In this document: positions 35,132 to 44,209 of the stretch, piece after piece | Layout: the number at the start of each line of letters is the position of its first letter | Numbering within the stretch: the first letter of the stretch is position 1 | Assembly (NCBI RefSeq): GCF_001269655.1 | Contig: NZ_LHVE01000012.1 | Location: 124,001-188,000 of the forward strand | Direction of reading: 5' to 3' | Length of the DNA: 64,000 nucleotides | Origin: Pseudomonas thivervalensis | GTDB taxonomy: Bacteria; Pseudomonadota; Gammaproteobacteria; Pseudomonadales; Pseudomonadaceae | Translations under genes and position numbers: made by a program | The notes under the pieces: generated by a model | Databases searched by the model: none | What the model was told of the DNA's origin: nothing | What the model saw: only the letters and a program-made list of their open reading frames with translations

Positions 35132-35509
35132 TTACGATTTACGACCGCCACCGTGGCTGTTTTCACCGCCTTTACGGCCAGCTTCGGAGGCCTTCTCCCG
35201 ATCGTTGGCAAAGTTGCCACCCGACGCCTGGCCACCTTTGCGGCCGGCTTCCGAAGCCCGCTCAGGGTCGTTGGCAAAATTACCACCCGAGGCTTGCCCG
35301 CCTTTGCGGCCGGCCTCTGCGGCGCGTTCCGGGTCGTTGGCAAAGTTGCCGCCCGATACATGCCCCCCCTTGCGACCAGCCTCCGCTGCACGCTCTGGAT
35401 CGTTGGCAAAATTGCCGCCCGACGCCTGGCCGCCTTTCTTGCCGGCTTCCGAAGCTTTCTCACGATCGTTAGCGAAATTGCCAGGGTTGTTATTACCTGT
35501 GTTAGCCAT
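35132..35509 (-). CDS. KGG-repeat (con-10-like) stress protein
   Basis: 125-residue, very hydrophilic protein of five 22-residue units with the core GGNFANDPERAAEAGRKGG. Units 1 and 5 share the variant DREKASEAG, units 2-4 DPERA(A/S)EAG. This is the KGG / general stress protein family (Bacillus GsiB, Neurospora con-10), linked to desiccation and stationary phase. Probably disordered. Start 35509 has GAGGTGA upstream. The repeats make the complementary strand an open frame too, which I treat as a shadow. Confidence 0.93.
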   Translation of the reverse strand: MANTGNNNPGNFANDREKASEAGKKGGQASGGNFANDPERAAEAGRKGGHVSGGNFANDPERAAEAGRKGGQASGGNFANDPERASEAGRKGGQASGGNFANDREKASEAGRKGGENSHGGGRKS

Positions 35510-36033
35510 TTCATTCACCTCGTTAGTTGATGTCAACGAACCTGTTGGCTCGTCTTATTCGGAAAATTTAACGCCGCCAAGGTTTTAAAAAAGAGCTGCA
35601 GACGGCGACGAACGGTCAACAGCTTTATTTATATCCCACTGCCCGGCATTTATTGCGCCAGCCTATTAAAAAGGCGGCGATTGATTAACAGCGTTAAATA
35701 CTGGAACTTCGCCCAGCGAAAAAACCTGTGGGAGCGAGCTTGCTGGCGATGACGGTGTTTCAGTCATATCAATGCAGGCTGATCCGACGCCATCGCGAGC
35801 AAGCTCGCTCCCACAATTACGCCGCTTCAACATTAAAAACAGTGCGTGTCTTTCCACGCCGTCCGCCAAAGGCCGGGTAGCGCCGGCACCCCAATGCACC
35901 GGTCTCGTCACCCTGGCCTCGCGCCGTTCCAGGAAGCCAAAACTCGCGGGCTGCCGGTGTTGTCTTGCACCACCGCACTGACCGGCTTGCGGTGTCCGGG
36001 TACCCTGTCGCCGATACCCGGATTCAAGAATGC
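35510..36033. other. Intergenic stretch with a family A REP pair
   Basis: No convincing gene. A family A REP pair lies at 35727-35816 (GTGGGAGCGAGCTTGCTGGC and its inverted partner). The part next to 35510 is AT-rich and probably holds the KGG-gene promoter. The part from 35820 to 36033 has no feature I recognise. Confidence 0.6.
35727..35816. repeat. REP/BIME, family A pair
   Basis: Inverted family A halves about 45 bases apart (one base changed in the left half: CTTGCTGGC for CTTGCTCGC). Confidence 0.85.
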
Positions 36034-36282
36034 TCAGGGTGAAATCGGGTCGCTGGCTGGGAAGGTTTCTTCCAGCGCTTCATCCAGTTGGTTATTGGTA
36101 ATGTCCCTCTCGCCGACCTTGCCACTGCGTTCGCAATGACAATCCGCCGCCGGACACGGCTCGCCATCAGGGTGTTGTTCCGCGCAGGCCTGGCTGCAAT
36201 AGGCCTCGCCGTCATGATTGAACACCCGCTCGGGATCTACCTCGCAATGGCAGCCGGGGCAGCCACATCGCAGTTCGCTCAT
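36034..36282 (-). CDS. Bacterial metallothionein
   Basis: 82-residue metal-binding protein with ten cysteines: LRCGCPGCHCEVDP at the start, YCSQACAEQHPDGEPC in the middle and DCHCE. This is the bacterial (SmtA/PflQ2-like) zinc/cadmium metallothionein pattern. The tail DEALEETFPASDPIS is the added C-terminal region typical of Pseudomonas members. Start at 36282 has AGGAGGAGG immediately upstream. Confidence 0.93.
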   Translation of the reverse strand: MSELRCGCPGCHCEVDPERVFNHDGEAYCSQACAEQHPDGEPCPAADCHCERSGKVGERDITNNQLDEALEETFPASDPISP

Positions 36283-36307
36283 GTTCCTCCTCCTGGGTCC
36301 GGGGTCA

Positions 36308-36571
36308 TCAGGATCCCAATTGAACCTCCAGGTTGGCCGCCGCGACGCCGTGCTTCGCTACATACACTTCGTCGGCCCAACCTTTGGTCAGGTTGCGATA
36401 AATCTGCGTGCCAAGAGCCGTTGCGCTGTCCCATCCCATGACATCGCCGATGTCCACGTCATTGGCGGGGCCCAGTTCAAGCACTGTGTGGCCCTCCTCT
36501 TCCGACACGTAGACGCCCACCCTGGCACTCTGTCGATTGATGACTCTTACCTCACCGGTGGTCTGGGTCAT
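36308..36571 (-). CDS. Hypothetical protein, 87 aa
   Basis: Small acidic protein (VRVINRQSARVGVYVSEEEGHTVLELGPANDVDIGDVMGWD...). Family not recognised. Start 36571 follows AGAGGACC. It lies between the metallothionein and a DUF892 gene, all leftward and with short gaps, so it is probably part of the same stress unit. Confidence 0.75.
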   Translation of the reverse strand: MTQTTGEVRVINRQSARVGVYVSEEEGHTVLELGPANDVDIGDVMGWDSATALGTQIYRNLTKGWADEVYVAKHGVAAANLEVQLGS

Positions 36572-36632
36572 ACCGGTCCTCTTTCTTTTGACGGCAGGTT
36601 TGGCGCGACTGGGCCGCGCCTCACAGGTCACC

Positions 36633-37142
36633 TCAGCGCTTGGCTTCGGTATGTGGGTTGGCCGAACGCTCCAGGAACGCTGCGGTAATCTGCGGCAAGT
36701 GGTCGCGCAACCAATCAGCCATGGCGATTTCCTGTGGCAGGATCTGTTCGCAGGCCTGTTGTGTCTCCACATCACCGGCCACTTTCGCCGCCTCGATCAA
36801 GACGGTGTAAGACGCGATTTCGAGGTTTTCGAAGACATAGCCGCTCATGGCGCCCTTGACCACTTCGTCGCTCATTGCCATCCCGCCCATCGCTTGACCG
36901 AAGGCCATCAGCTTGCCGGCCATGTCCTTGAGCATCGACGGGCTACCGCCCAGGCGCCGGATGCATTGTTCCACCAGCTTCTGCTGGCCGAGTGTTTCCT
37001 CCAGATGCTGTTCGATCCGGGTCTTGAGCACTGGGTAATGCTCAAGGCGTTCGGCCTGGGCCTTGAGCATTTTTTCCGCTTGCTGTTCCATGGCATGGGC
37101 ATCGTTGAGCCAGTCCAGCAGGTTCTCTTTAGGGGTTGCCAT
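36633..37142 (-). CDS. Ferritin-like DUF892 protein (second copy)
   Basis: 169 residues, YciE/YciF family, with the helical-bundle pattern LLDWLNDAHAMEQQAEKMLKAQAE, IEQHLEETLGQQKLVEQCIRRLG and LEIASYTVLIEAAKVAG. It is divergent in sequence from the first copy at 32328. The start at 37142 has AAGGAGAAGG upstream. First gene of the leftward run toward the metallothionein. Confidence 0.9.
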   Translation of the reverse strand: MATPKENLLDWLNDAHAMEQQAEKMLKAQAERLEHYPVLKTRIEQHLEETLGQQKLVEQCIRRLGGSPSMLKDMAGKLMAFGQAMGGMAMSDEVVKGAMSGYVFENLEIASYTVLIEAAKVAGDVETQQACEQILPQEIAMADWLRDHLPQITAAFLERSANPHTEAKR

Positions 37143-37324
37143 TTCCTTCTCCTTAGCCGTGGTCGCTACTGCAGCGCAGCGCGACGGTTCTGAAGTACCG
37201 CACATAAAAGTGGATATCGCGGCACTGGGGAAAGTTTGAACAAACCCGCCCCCAGGGCGACGAAAGGCGTCGGCTCGAGCCGAGTGCTAATCTCAACGGT
37301 CCAAGGCCAGCGCAGACACCTCCC

Positions 37325-38164
37325 ATGCCCGAAGACTTTCACCAAGAACCCATCGATCAGTTGCTGGCGCACATGGCCGGGCGCCGTTTCCTGGTGCTCA
37401 CCGGTGCCGGCATCAGCACCCCTTCGGGCATCCCCGATTACCGCGACAGCGACGGGGTGCGGCGGGGTCGGCAACCGATGATGTACCAGGAATTCCTCGC
37501 CCAGGCCGAGGCACGACGGCGCTATTGGGCCAGGGCAATGCTGGGCTGGCCACGGGTGCGACAGGCCAGGCCGAACGCAGCTCATGAAGCCTTGGCCGAG
37601 TTGCAGGCGCGGCAAGGCATCAGCGGCCTGATTACCCAGAATGTCGATACCCTGCATGACCAGGCGGGCAGCCAGGATGTCATCGAATTGCACGGCAGCC
37701 TGCACCGCGTGCTGTGCCTGGATTGCGGCCAGCGCAGCGAGCGACAGCGGATTCAACAATTGATGGAAGCTGAAAACCCTTACCTGGCCGGTGTCGATGC
37801 GGTGCAGGCACCCGATGGCGACACCTTGCTGGATCCGGCGTTCGAGGCGCGCTTCCAGGTGCCCCGTTGCCCCCACTGCGACGGCGAGCGATTGAAGCCC
37901 GACGTGGTATTTTTCGGCGAGAACGTCGCCCCCCTCACCGCGACTCGCGCCCTTCAAGCCGTCGAGCAAGCGGACGGCCTGCTGGTGGTGGGCTCGTCGC
38001 TGATGGCGTATTCGGCGTTTCGCCTGTGCCGGGCCATCAAGGACCAGGGCAAGCCGCTGCTGGCGATCAACCGAGGCAAGACCCGGGCCGATGAGTTGCT
38101 GGACCTCAAGCTGGAAGAGCCGTGTGAACAGCTGTTGCCACTGCTGGCACAACACCCGCTATAG
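37325..38164 (+). CDS. SIR2-family NAD-dependent protein deacetylase
   Basis: 279 residues. The sirtuin motifs are all present: TGAGISTPSGIPDYRDSDG, ITQNVDTLHDQAG, the catalytic histidine in ELHGSLHRV, zinc-binding CLDC and CPHC pairs, and VVGSSLMAYSAF. It removes acyl groups from lysines using NAD. It stands alone between the stress block and the convergent LysR gene. Start ATG 37325 has only a weak ribosome-binding site. Confidence 0.93.
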   Translation: MPEDFHQEPIDQLLAHMAGRRFLVLTGAGISTPSGIPDYRDSDGVRRGRQPMMYQEFLAQAEARRRYWARAMLGWPRVRQARPNAAHEALAELQARQGISGLITQNVDTLHDQAGSQDVIELHGSLHRVLCLDCGQRSERQRIQQLMEAENPYLAGVDAVQAPDGDTLLDPAFEARFQVPRCPHCDGERLKPDVVFFGENVAPLTATRALQAVEQADGLLVVGSSLMAYSAFRLCRAIKDQGKPLLAINRGKTRADELLDLKLEEPCEQLLPLLAQHPL

Positions 38165-38199
38165 CCACACCACCACTCTCCCACAGGGGGGATGGGTGG

Positions 38200-39090
38200 T
38201 TAGCGTACGGCCAGATCCTGATCCCTCAGCGTATCGAACAACGCCTGCGCCGCCGCCGACAGCTCATGCCCCGGCTTGGTCAGCACACCGATAGCCCGTT
38301 CGATCACCGGGTCGCTCAAGGTGATGCAGCGGGCGCCCAGCTCATGCATCTGCCCGACGCACAGCGCCGGCACGGCACTCACGCCCAGGCCGCTGGCAAC
38401 CATCCGTCCGACGGTCGCCAACTGGTGGCTCTCGAACTCCACGGGCAGTCTCATGCCACGGGCCTGCAGATGCTCTTCCAGCATGACCCGCACGGTGGAG
38501 GGTCGTTGCAGGGTGATGAACGGTTGCTCCAGCAACGCCTGCCAACCGATTTCGCCGAGCTGGGCCAAGGGCGAATCCAACGGCACCACCGCGACGAAGC
38601 GATCGAGATACAAGGGGGTGAACGCCAATGACGAACCCTGCATCGGCTCGAACGCCACACCCAGTTCGACATGACGGTCACGGACCATTTCCAGCACCTG
38701 TTCATTGATCACGTCGTTGACCGTGACGTTGACATTCGGATAGCGGGCGCGGAAGGTCTTGAGGATTGGCGGCAACAGGTTGCCGGCAAACGACGGCATC
38801 GCTGCCAGCGTCACGCGACCGCGCTGCAAGGTGAAACGCTGGCGCATTTCGTCCTCGGCGTTGTCCCAGTCGGCCACCAGCCGGCGGGCCAATGGCAGCA
38901 AGGATTCGCCTTCGGGGGTCAGCGCCACGTTCCGGGTATTGCGGCTGAACAGGCGGCCACCGAGGCCTTCTTCCAGGGCCTTGATGGTCAGGCTAAGGGC
39001 CGACTGGGACAGGTGCAGCCGCTCGCCGGCCACGGCGAAGCTCAGGCTCTGGGCCACCGCGAGAAAGGCGCGGATTTGCTTGAGGGTCAT
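38200..39090 (-). CDS. dhcR: LysR-family regulator of the CoA-transferase operon
   Basis: 296 residues, LysR helix-turn-helix at the start (LKQIRAFLAVAQSLSFAVAGERLHLSQSALSLTIKALEE) and an effector domain. It is divergent from the CoA-transferase genes, the same order as dhcR-dhcA-dhcB-atoB in Pseudomonas aeruginosa (PA1998-PA2001), where the regulator responds during carnitine breakdown. The symbol rests on this synteny, not on sequence comparison. Confidence 0.82.
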   Translation of the reverse strand: MTLKQIRAFLAVAQSLSFAVAGERLHLSQSALSLTIKALEEGLGGRLFSRNTRNVALTPEGESLLPLARRLVADWDNAEDEMRQRFTLQRGRVTLAAMPSFAGNLLPPILKTFRARYPNVNVTVNDVINEQVLEMVRDRHVELGVAFEPMQGSSLAFTPLYLDRFVAVVPLDSPLAQLGEIGWQALLEQPFITLQRPSTVRVMLEEHLQARGMRLPVEFESHQLATVGRMVASGLGVSAVPALCVGQMHELGARCITLSDPVIERAIGVLTKPGHELSAAAQALFDTLRDQDLAVR

Positions 39091-39110
39091 GGGCGTTTGG
39101 TGTCCGGTTG

Positions 39111-39211
39111 CGTAGGAGCTGCCGAAGGCTGCGATCTTTTGATCTTTCGCTTGAGACTCAAGCGTCTTTGGAAAGATCGCAGCCTCGTTGCACTCGACAG
39201 CTCCTACAGAG
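39111..39211. repeat. REP/BIME, family C pair
   Basis: TAGGAGCTGCCGAAGGC with its inverted copy ending GACAGCTCCTACA, located in the divergent promoter region between dhcR and dhcA. Confidence 0.85.
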
Positions 39212-39326
39212 GAGTCAATTATTGAGCTTTATCAATTAATCAAACCTAAAAATCAACTTAACAAATATATGACTTGGCGCAACACTGCATTCCATTGCGA
39301 CTCCATCAAGAATAAAAGAGGTGTCT

Positions 39327-40025
39327 ATGGCAGGTTTCGACAAACGCGTGAGCTCGTATGAGGAAGCGCTGGAAGGCTTGAAGGACGGCATGACCGTCAT
39401 CGCCGGCGGCTTCGGGCTGTGCGGTATCCCGGAAAACCTGATCGCCGAGATCAAGCGCAAGGGCATCCGCGACCTCACCGTGGTCTCCAACAACTGCGGC
39501 GTCGACGGTTTCGGCCTCGGCGTGCTGCTGGAAGACCGGCAGATTCGCAAGGTGGTCGCCTCCTATGTGGGCGAAAATGCCCTCTTCGAGAAGCAACTGC
39601 TGAGCGGTGAAATCGAAGTCGTGCTCACCCCCCAAGGCACCCTCGCCGAAAAAATGCGCGCCGGTGGCGCAGGCATCCCGGCATTCTTCACCGCCACCGG
39701 CGTCGGCACGCCCGTGGCCGAAGGCAAGGAAGTGCGTGAGTTCCATGGCCGCCAGTACCTGATGGAAGAATCCATCACCGGCGACTTCGCCATCGTCAAA
39801 GGCTGGAAGGCCGACCATTTCGGCAACGTGGTCTATCGCCACACCGCCCAGAACTTCAACCCGCTGGCCGCCACGGCCGGCAAGATCACCGTGGTGGAAG
39901 TCGAAGAAATCGTCGAACCCGGCGAGCTGGACCCGACGCAGATCCACACCCCTGGCATCTACGTCGACCGGGTCATTTGCGGCACGTTCGAAAAACGCAT
40001 CGAACAGCGCACCGTGCGCAAGTGA
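39327..40025 (+). CDS. dhcA: 3-oxoacid/dehydrocarnitine CoA-transferase subunit A
   Basis: 232 residues, CoA-transferase family I alpha subunit: MTVIAGGFGLCGIPENLI (CoA-binding glycine loop) and LTVVSNNCGVDGFGLGVLL. With subunit B it moves CoA from a donor such as succinyl-CoA or acetyl-CoA to dehydrocarnitine or acetoacetate. ATG 39327 follows AAAGAGG; a GTG two codons earlier is possible. 35 bases separate it from subunit B. Confidence 0.9.
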   Translation: MAGFDKRVSSYEEALEGLKDGMTVIAGGFGLCGIPENLIAEIKRKGIRDLTVVSNNCGVDGFGLGVLLEDRQIRKVVASYVGENALFEKQLLSGEIEVVLTPQGTLAEKMRAGGAGIPAFFTATGVGTPVAEGKEVREFHGRQYLMEESITGDFAIVKGWKADHFGNVVYRHTAQNFNPLAATAGKITVVEVEEIVEPGELDPTQIHTPGIYVDRVICGTFEKRIEQRTVRK

Positions 40026-40060
40026 TCCCCTGCCCCCGGCCCGAATGAAGGAATAACACC

Positions 40061-40726
40061 ATGGCACTTTCCCGCGAACAAATGGCTCAACGCGTCGCCC
40101 GCGAAATGCAGGACGGCTACTACGTGAACCTCGGCATCGGCATTCCGACCCTGGTCGCCAACTACATTCCCGAAGGCATGGAAGTCATGCTGCAATCGGA
40201 AAACGGCCTGCTCGGCATGGGCGCGTTTCCCACCGAAGCGGAAGTCGACGCCGACATGATCAACGCCGGCAAGCAGACGGTCACCGCGCGCATTGGCGCC
40301 TCGATCTTCTCTTCCGCCGAATCGTTTGCCATGATCCGTGGCGGCCACATCGACCTGACCGTGCTCGGCGCGTTCGAGGTGGATGTCGAAGGCAACATCG
40401 CCTCGTGGATGATCCCCGGCAAGCTGGTCAAGGGCATGGGTGGCGCGATGGACCTGGTGGCCGGCGCCGAGAACATCATTGTCACGATGACCCATGCGTC
40501 CAAGGACGGCGAGTCGAAACTGCTGCCCCGTTGCAGCCTGCCGCTGACCGGCGCCGGTTGCATCAAGCGTGTGCTGACCGACCTGGCCTACCTGGAAATC
40601 CAGGACGGCGCCTTTATTCTCAAGGAACGTGCCCCGGGCGTCAGCGTCGAGGAAATCGTCGCCAAGACCGCCGGCAAGCTGATCGTGCCGGACCACGTGC
40701 CTGAAATGCAGTTCGCTGCCCAGTGA
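40061..40726 (+). CDS. dhcB: 3-oxoacid/dehydrocarnitine CoA-transferase subunit B
   Basis: 221 residues, family I beta subunit. The catalytic glutamate is in LQSENGLLGMG and the AAEMQDGYYVNLGIGIPTLVANYIP-like opening is conserved. Start 40061 has GAAGGA upstream. Followed 11 bases later by the thiolase gene. Confidence 0.92.
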   Translation: MALSREQMAQRVAREMQDGYYVNLGIGIPTLVANYIPEGMEVMLQSENGLLGMGAFPTEAEVDADMINAGKQTVTARIGASIFSSAESFAMIRGGHIDLTVLGAFEVDVEGNIASWMIPGKLVKGMGGAMDLVAGAENIIVTMTHASKDGESKLLPRCSLPLTGAGCIKRVLTDLAYLEIQDGAFILKERAPGVSVEEIVAKTAGKLIVPDHVPEMQFAAQ

Positions 40727-40737
40727 GGAGAGATTCG

Positions 40738-41919
40738 ATGCAAGAAGTCGTGATTGTCGCCGCTACCCGTACCGCCATCGGCAGCTTCCAGGGTTCGCTG
40801 GCTGCCATTCCCGCACCGGAACTCGGTGCCGCGGTGATTCGCCGCCTGCTGGAGCAGACCGGTTTGTCCGGCGAACAGGTTGATGAAGTGATTCTTGGCC
40901 AGGTGCTGACCGCGGGTTCCGGACAGAACCCGGCGCGCCAGGCGTCGATCCTCGCCGGCCTGCCCCACGCGGTGCCGGCGCTGACCCTGAACAAGGTCTG
41001 CGGCTCGGGCCTCAAGGCGCTGCACCTGGGCGCCCAGGCGATCCGCTGTGGCGACGCCGAGGTCATCATCGCCGGCGGCATGGAAAACATGAGCCTGGCC
41101 CCCTATGTGCTGCCGGCCGCCCGCACCGGCCTGCGCATGGGCCATGCGAAGATGATCGACAGCATGATCACCGACGGTTTGTGGGATGCCTTCAACGATT
41201 ACCACATGGGCATCACCGCCGAGAACCTGGTGGACAAGTACGGCATCAGCCGCGAGGAACAGGACGCCTTCGCCGCCGCGTCCCAGCAGAAGGCCGTCGC
41301 CGCCATCGAGGGCGGGCGGTTCGCCGATGAGATCACGCCGATCCTGATTCCCCAGCGCAAAGGCGATCCCGTGGCGTTCGCCACGGATGAACAACCGCGC
41401 GCCGGCACCACCGCCGAATCCCTGGGCAAGCTCAAGCCTGCCTTCAAGAAGGACGGCAGCGTTACGGCGGGCAACGCGTCCTCGCTCAACGATGGCGCCG
41501 CCGCGGTGATCCTGATGAGCGCGGAAAAAGCCAAGGCCCTGGGCCTGCCGGTGCTGGCGAAAATCAGTGCCTACGCCAATGCCGGCGTCGACCCGGCCAT
41601 CATGGGCATTGGCCCGGTCTCGGCCACCCGTCGCTGCCTGGACAAGGCCGGCTGGTCGCTGGAGCAACTGGACCTGATCGAAGCCAATGAAGCCTTCGCT
41701 GCCCAGTCGCTGGCCGTGGCCCGGGAACTGAAGTGGGACCTGGAGAAGGTCAACGTCAACGGCGGCGCCATCGCCCTGGGCCACCCTATCGGCGCCTCGG
41801 GTTGCCGGGTCCTGGTGTCGCTGCTGCATGAAATGATCAAGCGCGACGCCAAGAAAGGCCTCGCGACCCTGTGCATCGGCGGCGGCCAAGGCGTCGCCCT
41901 GGCGCTGGAACGGGCGTAA
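40738..41919 (+). CDS. atoB: Acetyl-CoA C-acetyltransferase (thiolase)
   Basis: 393-residue thiolase splitting acetoacetyl-CoA into two acetyl-CoA. The nucleophilic cysteine is in LNKVCGSGLKALH, followed by NEAFAAQSLAV, the histidine in GGAIALGHPIGASG, and the second cysteine in LCIGGGQG. It completes the dhcA-dhcB-atoB pathway from dehydrocarnitine/acetoacetate to acetyl-CoA. The start at 40738 follows GAGGAG. Confidence 0.93.
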   Translation: MQEVVIVAATRTAIGSFQGSLAAIPAPELGAAVIRRLLEQTGLSGEQVDEVILGQVLTAGSGQNPARQASILAGLPHAVPALTLNKVCGSGLKALHLGAQAIRCGDAEVIIAGGMENMSLAPYVLPAARTGLRMGHAKMIDSMITDGLWDAFNDYHMGITAENLVDKYGISREEQDAFAAASQQKAVAAIEGGRFADEITPILIPQRKGDPVAFATDEQPRAGTTAESLGKLKPAFKKDGSVTAGNASSLNDGAAAVILMSAEKAKALGLPVLAKISAYANAGVDPAIMGIGPVSATRRCLDKAGWSLEQLDLIEANEAFAAQSLAVARELKWDLEKVNVNGGAIALGHPIGASGCRVLVSLLHEMIKRDAKKGLATLCIGGGQGVALALERA

Positions 41920-41983
41920 CCGACGCGGGTTCAACGGTGGTTGTGCGGACCCACGAATATCCGCGCAGCCACTGGCACCACCC

Positions 41984-42016
41984 CCGGCGCGACTTAGGTT
42001 GCGCCGGTTTTTTTTT
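41984..42016 (+). terminator. Rho-independent terminator after atoB
   Basis: Stem CCGGCGC / GCGCCGG with a ten-base loop and nine T residues. Confidence 0.9.
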
Positions 42017-42047
42017 GCCTGCTGGTTTATGTGGATGGCTTGCCGGC

Positions 42048-42345
42048 CTCATCGCGAGCAAGCTCGCTCCCACAGGTATGCTGCTCACTTAAGGATTGTC
42101 TGAATCCAAGGCCTGTATGAATCTAAAGGCTTGCCTGAATCCAAGGCCTGTCTGAATCATTGTGGCGAGGGAGCTTGCTCCCGCTGGGCTGCGTAGCAGC
42201 CCCCTTTTTGTGAGCGCTTCGCACTCAATCGGGAGCAAGCTCCCTCGCCACAGGTTCCTCGTTTTTTAGTAAGCCACATTGGGGTGTACGCAATATCTAT
42301 GTGCGCCACCACCTCCTGTGGGAGCCGAGCTTGCTCGCGATGGCG
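42048..42345. repeat. REP cluster after atoB
   Basis: A single family A half at 42048-42075, a family B pair at about 42161-42252, and another single A half at 42315-42345 (with one inserted base, GAGCCGAGC). A direct repeat of about 16 bases (CTGAATCCAAGGCCTGT) is at 42100-42150. No gene is seen between atoB and the ABC operon. Confidence 0.8.
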
Positions 42346-42380
42346 GTATGTCTGTCTGTTGCGGTAAGCGCAGGCGAAAA

Positions 42381-42406
42381 AAAACGGCACCTTTCGGTGC
42401 CGTTTT
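42381..42406 (-). terminator. Rho-independent terminator of the glpSTPQUV-type operon
   Basis: Eleven-base stem AAAACGGCACC with a four-base loop; on the minus strand it is followed by a run of eight T. It lies 19 bases past the binding-protein stop. Confidence 0.93.
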
Positions 42407-42424
42407 CATGCTCACAGCAGGGGC

Positions 42425-44167
42425 TTACTTGCGGGCCGCCTCCCATGATTTCAACAGCTCGGTGTAGCTCACGGTTTCGCCTTTAGGTTTCTCGTTCGCC
42501 AGTTTCGGCTTCGGTGCGCCCGGCTGGTCGAACCAGTATTGCGCGTCGCGCTCAGGGTTCATCTTAGGTGCGCAGGTGGCTTGGGCCTTGGAGCGTTCCA
42601 GGCGCGTCATGATCGCGTCCTGATCCTTGGCCAAGCCGTCGAGGGCCTGCTGTGGGGTTTTCTCGCCACTGGCCGCTTCGGCGATGTGGCTCCACCACAG
42701 TTGCGCCAGGCGTGGGTAGTCCGGCACGTTGGTCCCGGTCGGGGTCCATTGCACGCGGGCCGGGCTGCGGTAGAACTCCACCAGGCCACCGAGCTTCGGC
42801 GCCAGGTCGGTCAGCGCCTGGGAGTTGATGTCCGACTCACGAATCGGCGTCAGGCCAACGATGGTCTTCTTCAGCGATACCGTCTTGGACGTCACGAACT
42901 GCGCATAGAGCCAGGCCGCGAGTTTCTGTTTCTCAGGCGTGGACTTCATGAACGTCCAGGAACCCACGTCCTGATACCCCAGCTTCATGCCCTCTTCCCA
43001 ATACGGACCGCGCGGCGAAGGTGCCATGCGCCATTTCGGCGTGCCGTCGGCGTTCATCACCGGCAGGCCCGGCTTGGTCATGTCGGCGGTAAACGCGGTG
43101 TACCAGAAGATCTGCTGAGCGATGTTGCCCTGGGACGGTACCGGACCGGATTCGGAGAAGGTCATGCCCGCCGCTTCCGGTGGCGCGTACTTCTTCATCC
43201 AGTCCACGTATTTGGTGGTGGCGAACACGGCAGCCGGGCCGTTGGTGTCGCCACCACGGGTCACGCTGGAACCGACCGGATGGCAATCTTCGACGCGAAT
43301 GCCCCACTCGTCCACCGGCAAGCCGTTGGGCAGGCCCTTGTCGCCGCCACCGGCCATGGAGAACCAGGCATCGGTGAAGCGCCAGCCCAGGGACGGGTCT
43401 TTCTTGCCGTAGTCCATGTGCCCGTAGACACGCTTGCCGTCGATCTCCTTGACGTCTTCGGAGAAGAACTTGGCGATGTCTTCATAGGCTGACCAGTTCA
43501 CCGGCACGCCCAGCTCGTAGCCGTATTTCTCCTTGAACTTGGCCTTCAGGTCCGCACGCTCGAACCAGTCGGCGCGGAACCAGTACAGGTTGGCGAATTG
43601 CTGGTCGGGCAGTTGATAGATCTTGCCGTCCGGCGCGGTGGTGAAGGAAATGCCGATGAAGTCCTTGATGTCCAGGGTCGGCGAGGTGAAATCCTTGCCT
43701 TCGTTGGCCATCAGGTCGGTGATCGATTCAGTCTTGCCGTAGCGGAAGTGTGTGCCGATCAGGTCCGAGTCGTTGACCCAGCCGTCATAGATATTCTTGT
43801 CCGATTGCATCTGGGTTTGCAGCTTCTCCACCACGTCGCCTTCCTGCAGCAGGTCGTGGGTCAGCTGGATCCCGGTGATTTCGGTAAAGGCCTTGGCCAG
43901 CACCTTGGATTCATATTCGTGGGTGGCGATGGTTTCCGACACCACGTTGATTTTCATCCCGCGAAACGGCTGGGCGGCCTTGATGAACCACTTCAGTTCT
44001 TCGAGCTGCTGCTCGGCTGTCAGGGTCGACGGCTTGAATTCACTGCCGATCCATTTTTTAGCGGCGTCTTCATAGGCGTCGGCCCAGGCCGTAGCGCTCA
44101 GCCCGCTGAGTGCCAGCATGGCTGCCAATGAAACGCTATGTCGCAGCTTATTGTTTTTATCGAACAT
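42425..44167 (-). CDS. glpV: ABC transporter substrate-binding protein, GlpV type
   Basis: 580-residue exported protein. The signal peptide (LRHSVSLAAMLALSGLSATAWA) is followed by a large periplasmic solute-binding domain much longer than classical sugar-binding proteins, as in rhizobial GlpV. Last gene of a six-gene operon whose order (two ATPases, two permeases, a small membrane protein, this protein) is that of glpS-T-P-Q-U-V for glycerol uptake in Rhizobium. Symbols in this operon are by order and family; glycerol is the suggested substrate, not shown. Confidence 0.82.
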   Translation of the reverse strand: MFDKNNKLRHSVSLAAMLALSGLSATAWADAYEDAAKKWIGSEFKPSTLTAEQQLEELKWFIKAAQPFRGMKINVVSETIATHEYESKVLAKAFTEITGIQLTHDLLQEGDVVEKLQTQMQSDKNIYDGWVNDSDLIGTHFRYGKTESITDLMANEGKDFTSPTLDIKDFIGISFTTAPDGKIYQLPDQQFANLYWFRADWFERADLKAKFKEKYGYELGVPVNWSAYEDIAKFFSEDVKEIDGKRVYGHMDYGKKDPSLGWRFTDAWFSMAGGGDKGLPNGLPVDEWGIRVEDCHPVGSSVTRGGDTNGPAAVFATTKYVDWMKKYAPPEAAGMTFSESGPVPSQGNIAQQIFWYTAFTADMTKPGLPVMNADGTPKWRMAPSPRGPYWEEGMKLGYQDVGSWTFMKSTPEKQKLAAWLYAQFVTSKTVSLKKTIVGLTPIRESDINSQALTDLAPKLGGLVEFYRSPARVQWTPTGTNVPDYPRLAQLWWSHIAEAASGEKTPQQALDGLAKDQDAIMTRLERSKAQATCAPKMNPERDAQYWFDQPGAPKPKLANEKPKGETVSYTELLKSWEAARK

Positions 44168-44209
44168 AGAGACCTCCTGTTTGGGTTTAAGAGCCTGATC
44201 GCGAACCGA

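Noticed and set aside
35021..35530. Repeat-containing 169-codon frame antisense to the KGG gene
   Set aside because: It is the complement of a periodic coding sequence, with no ribosome-binding site and no family match.
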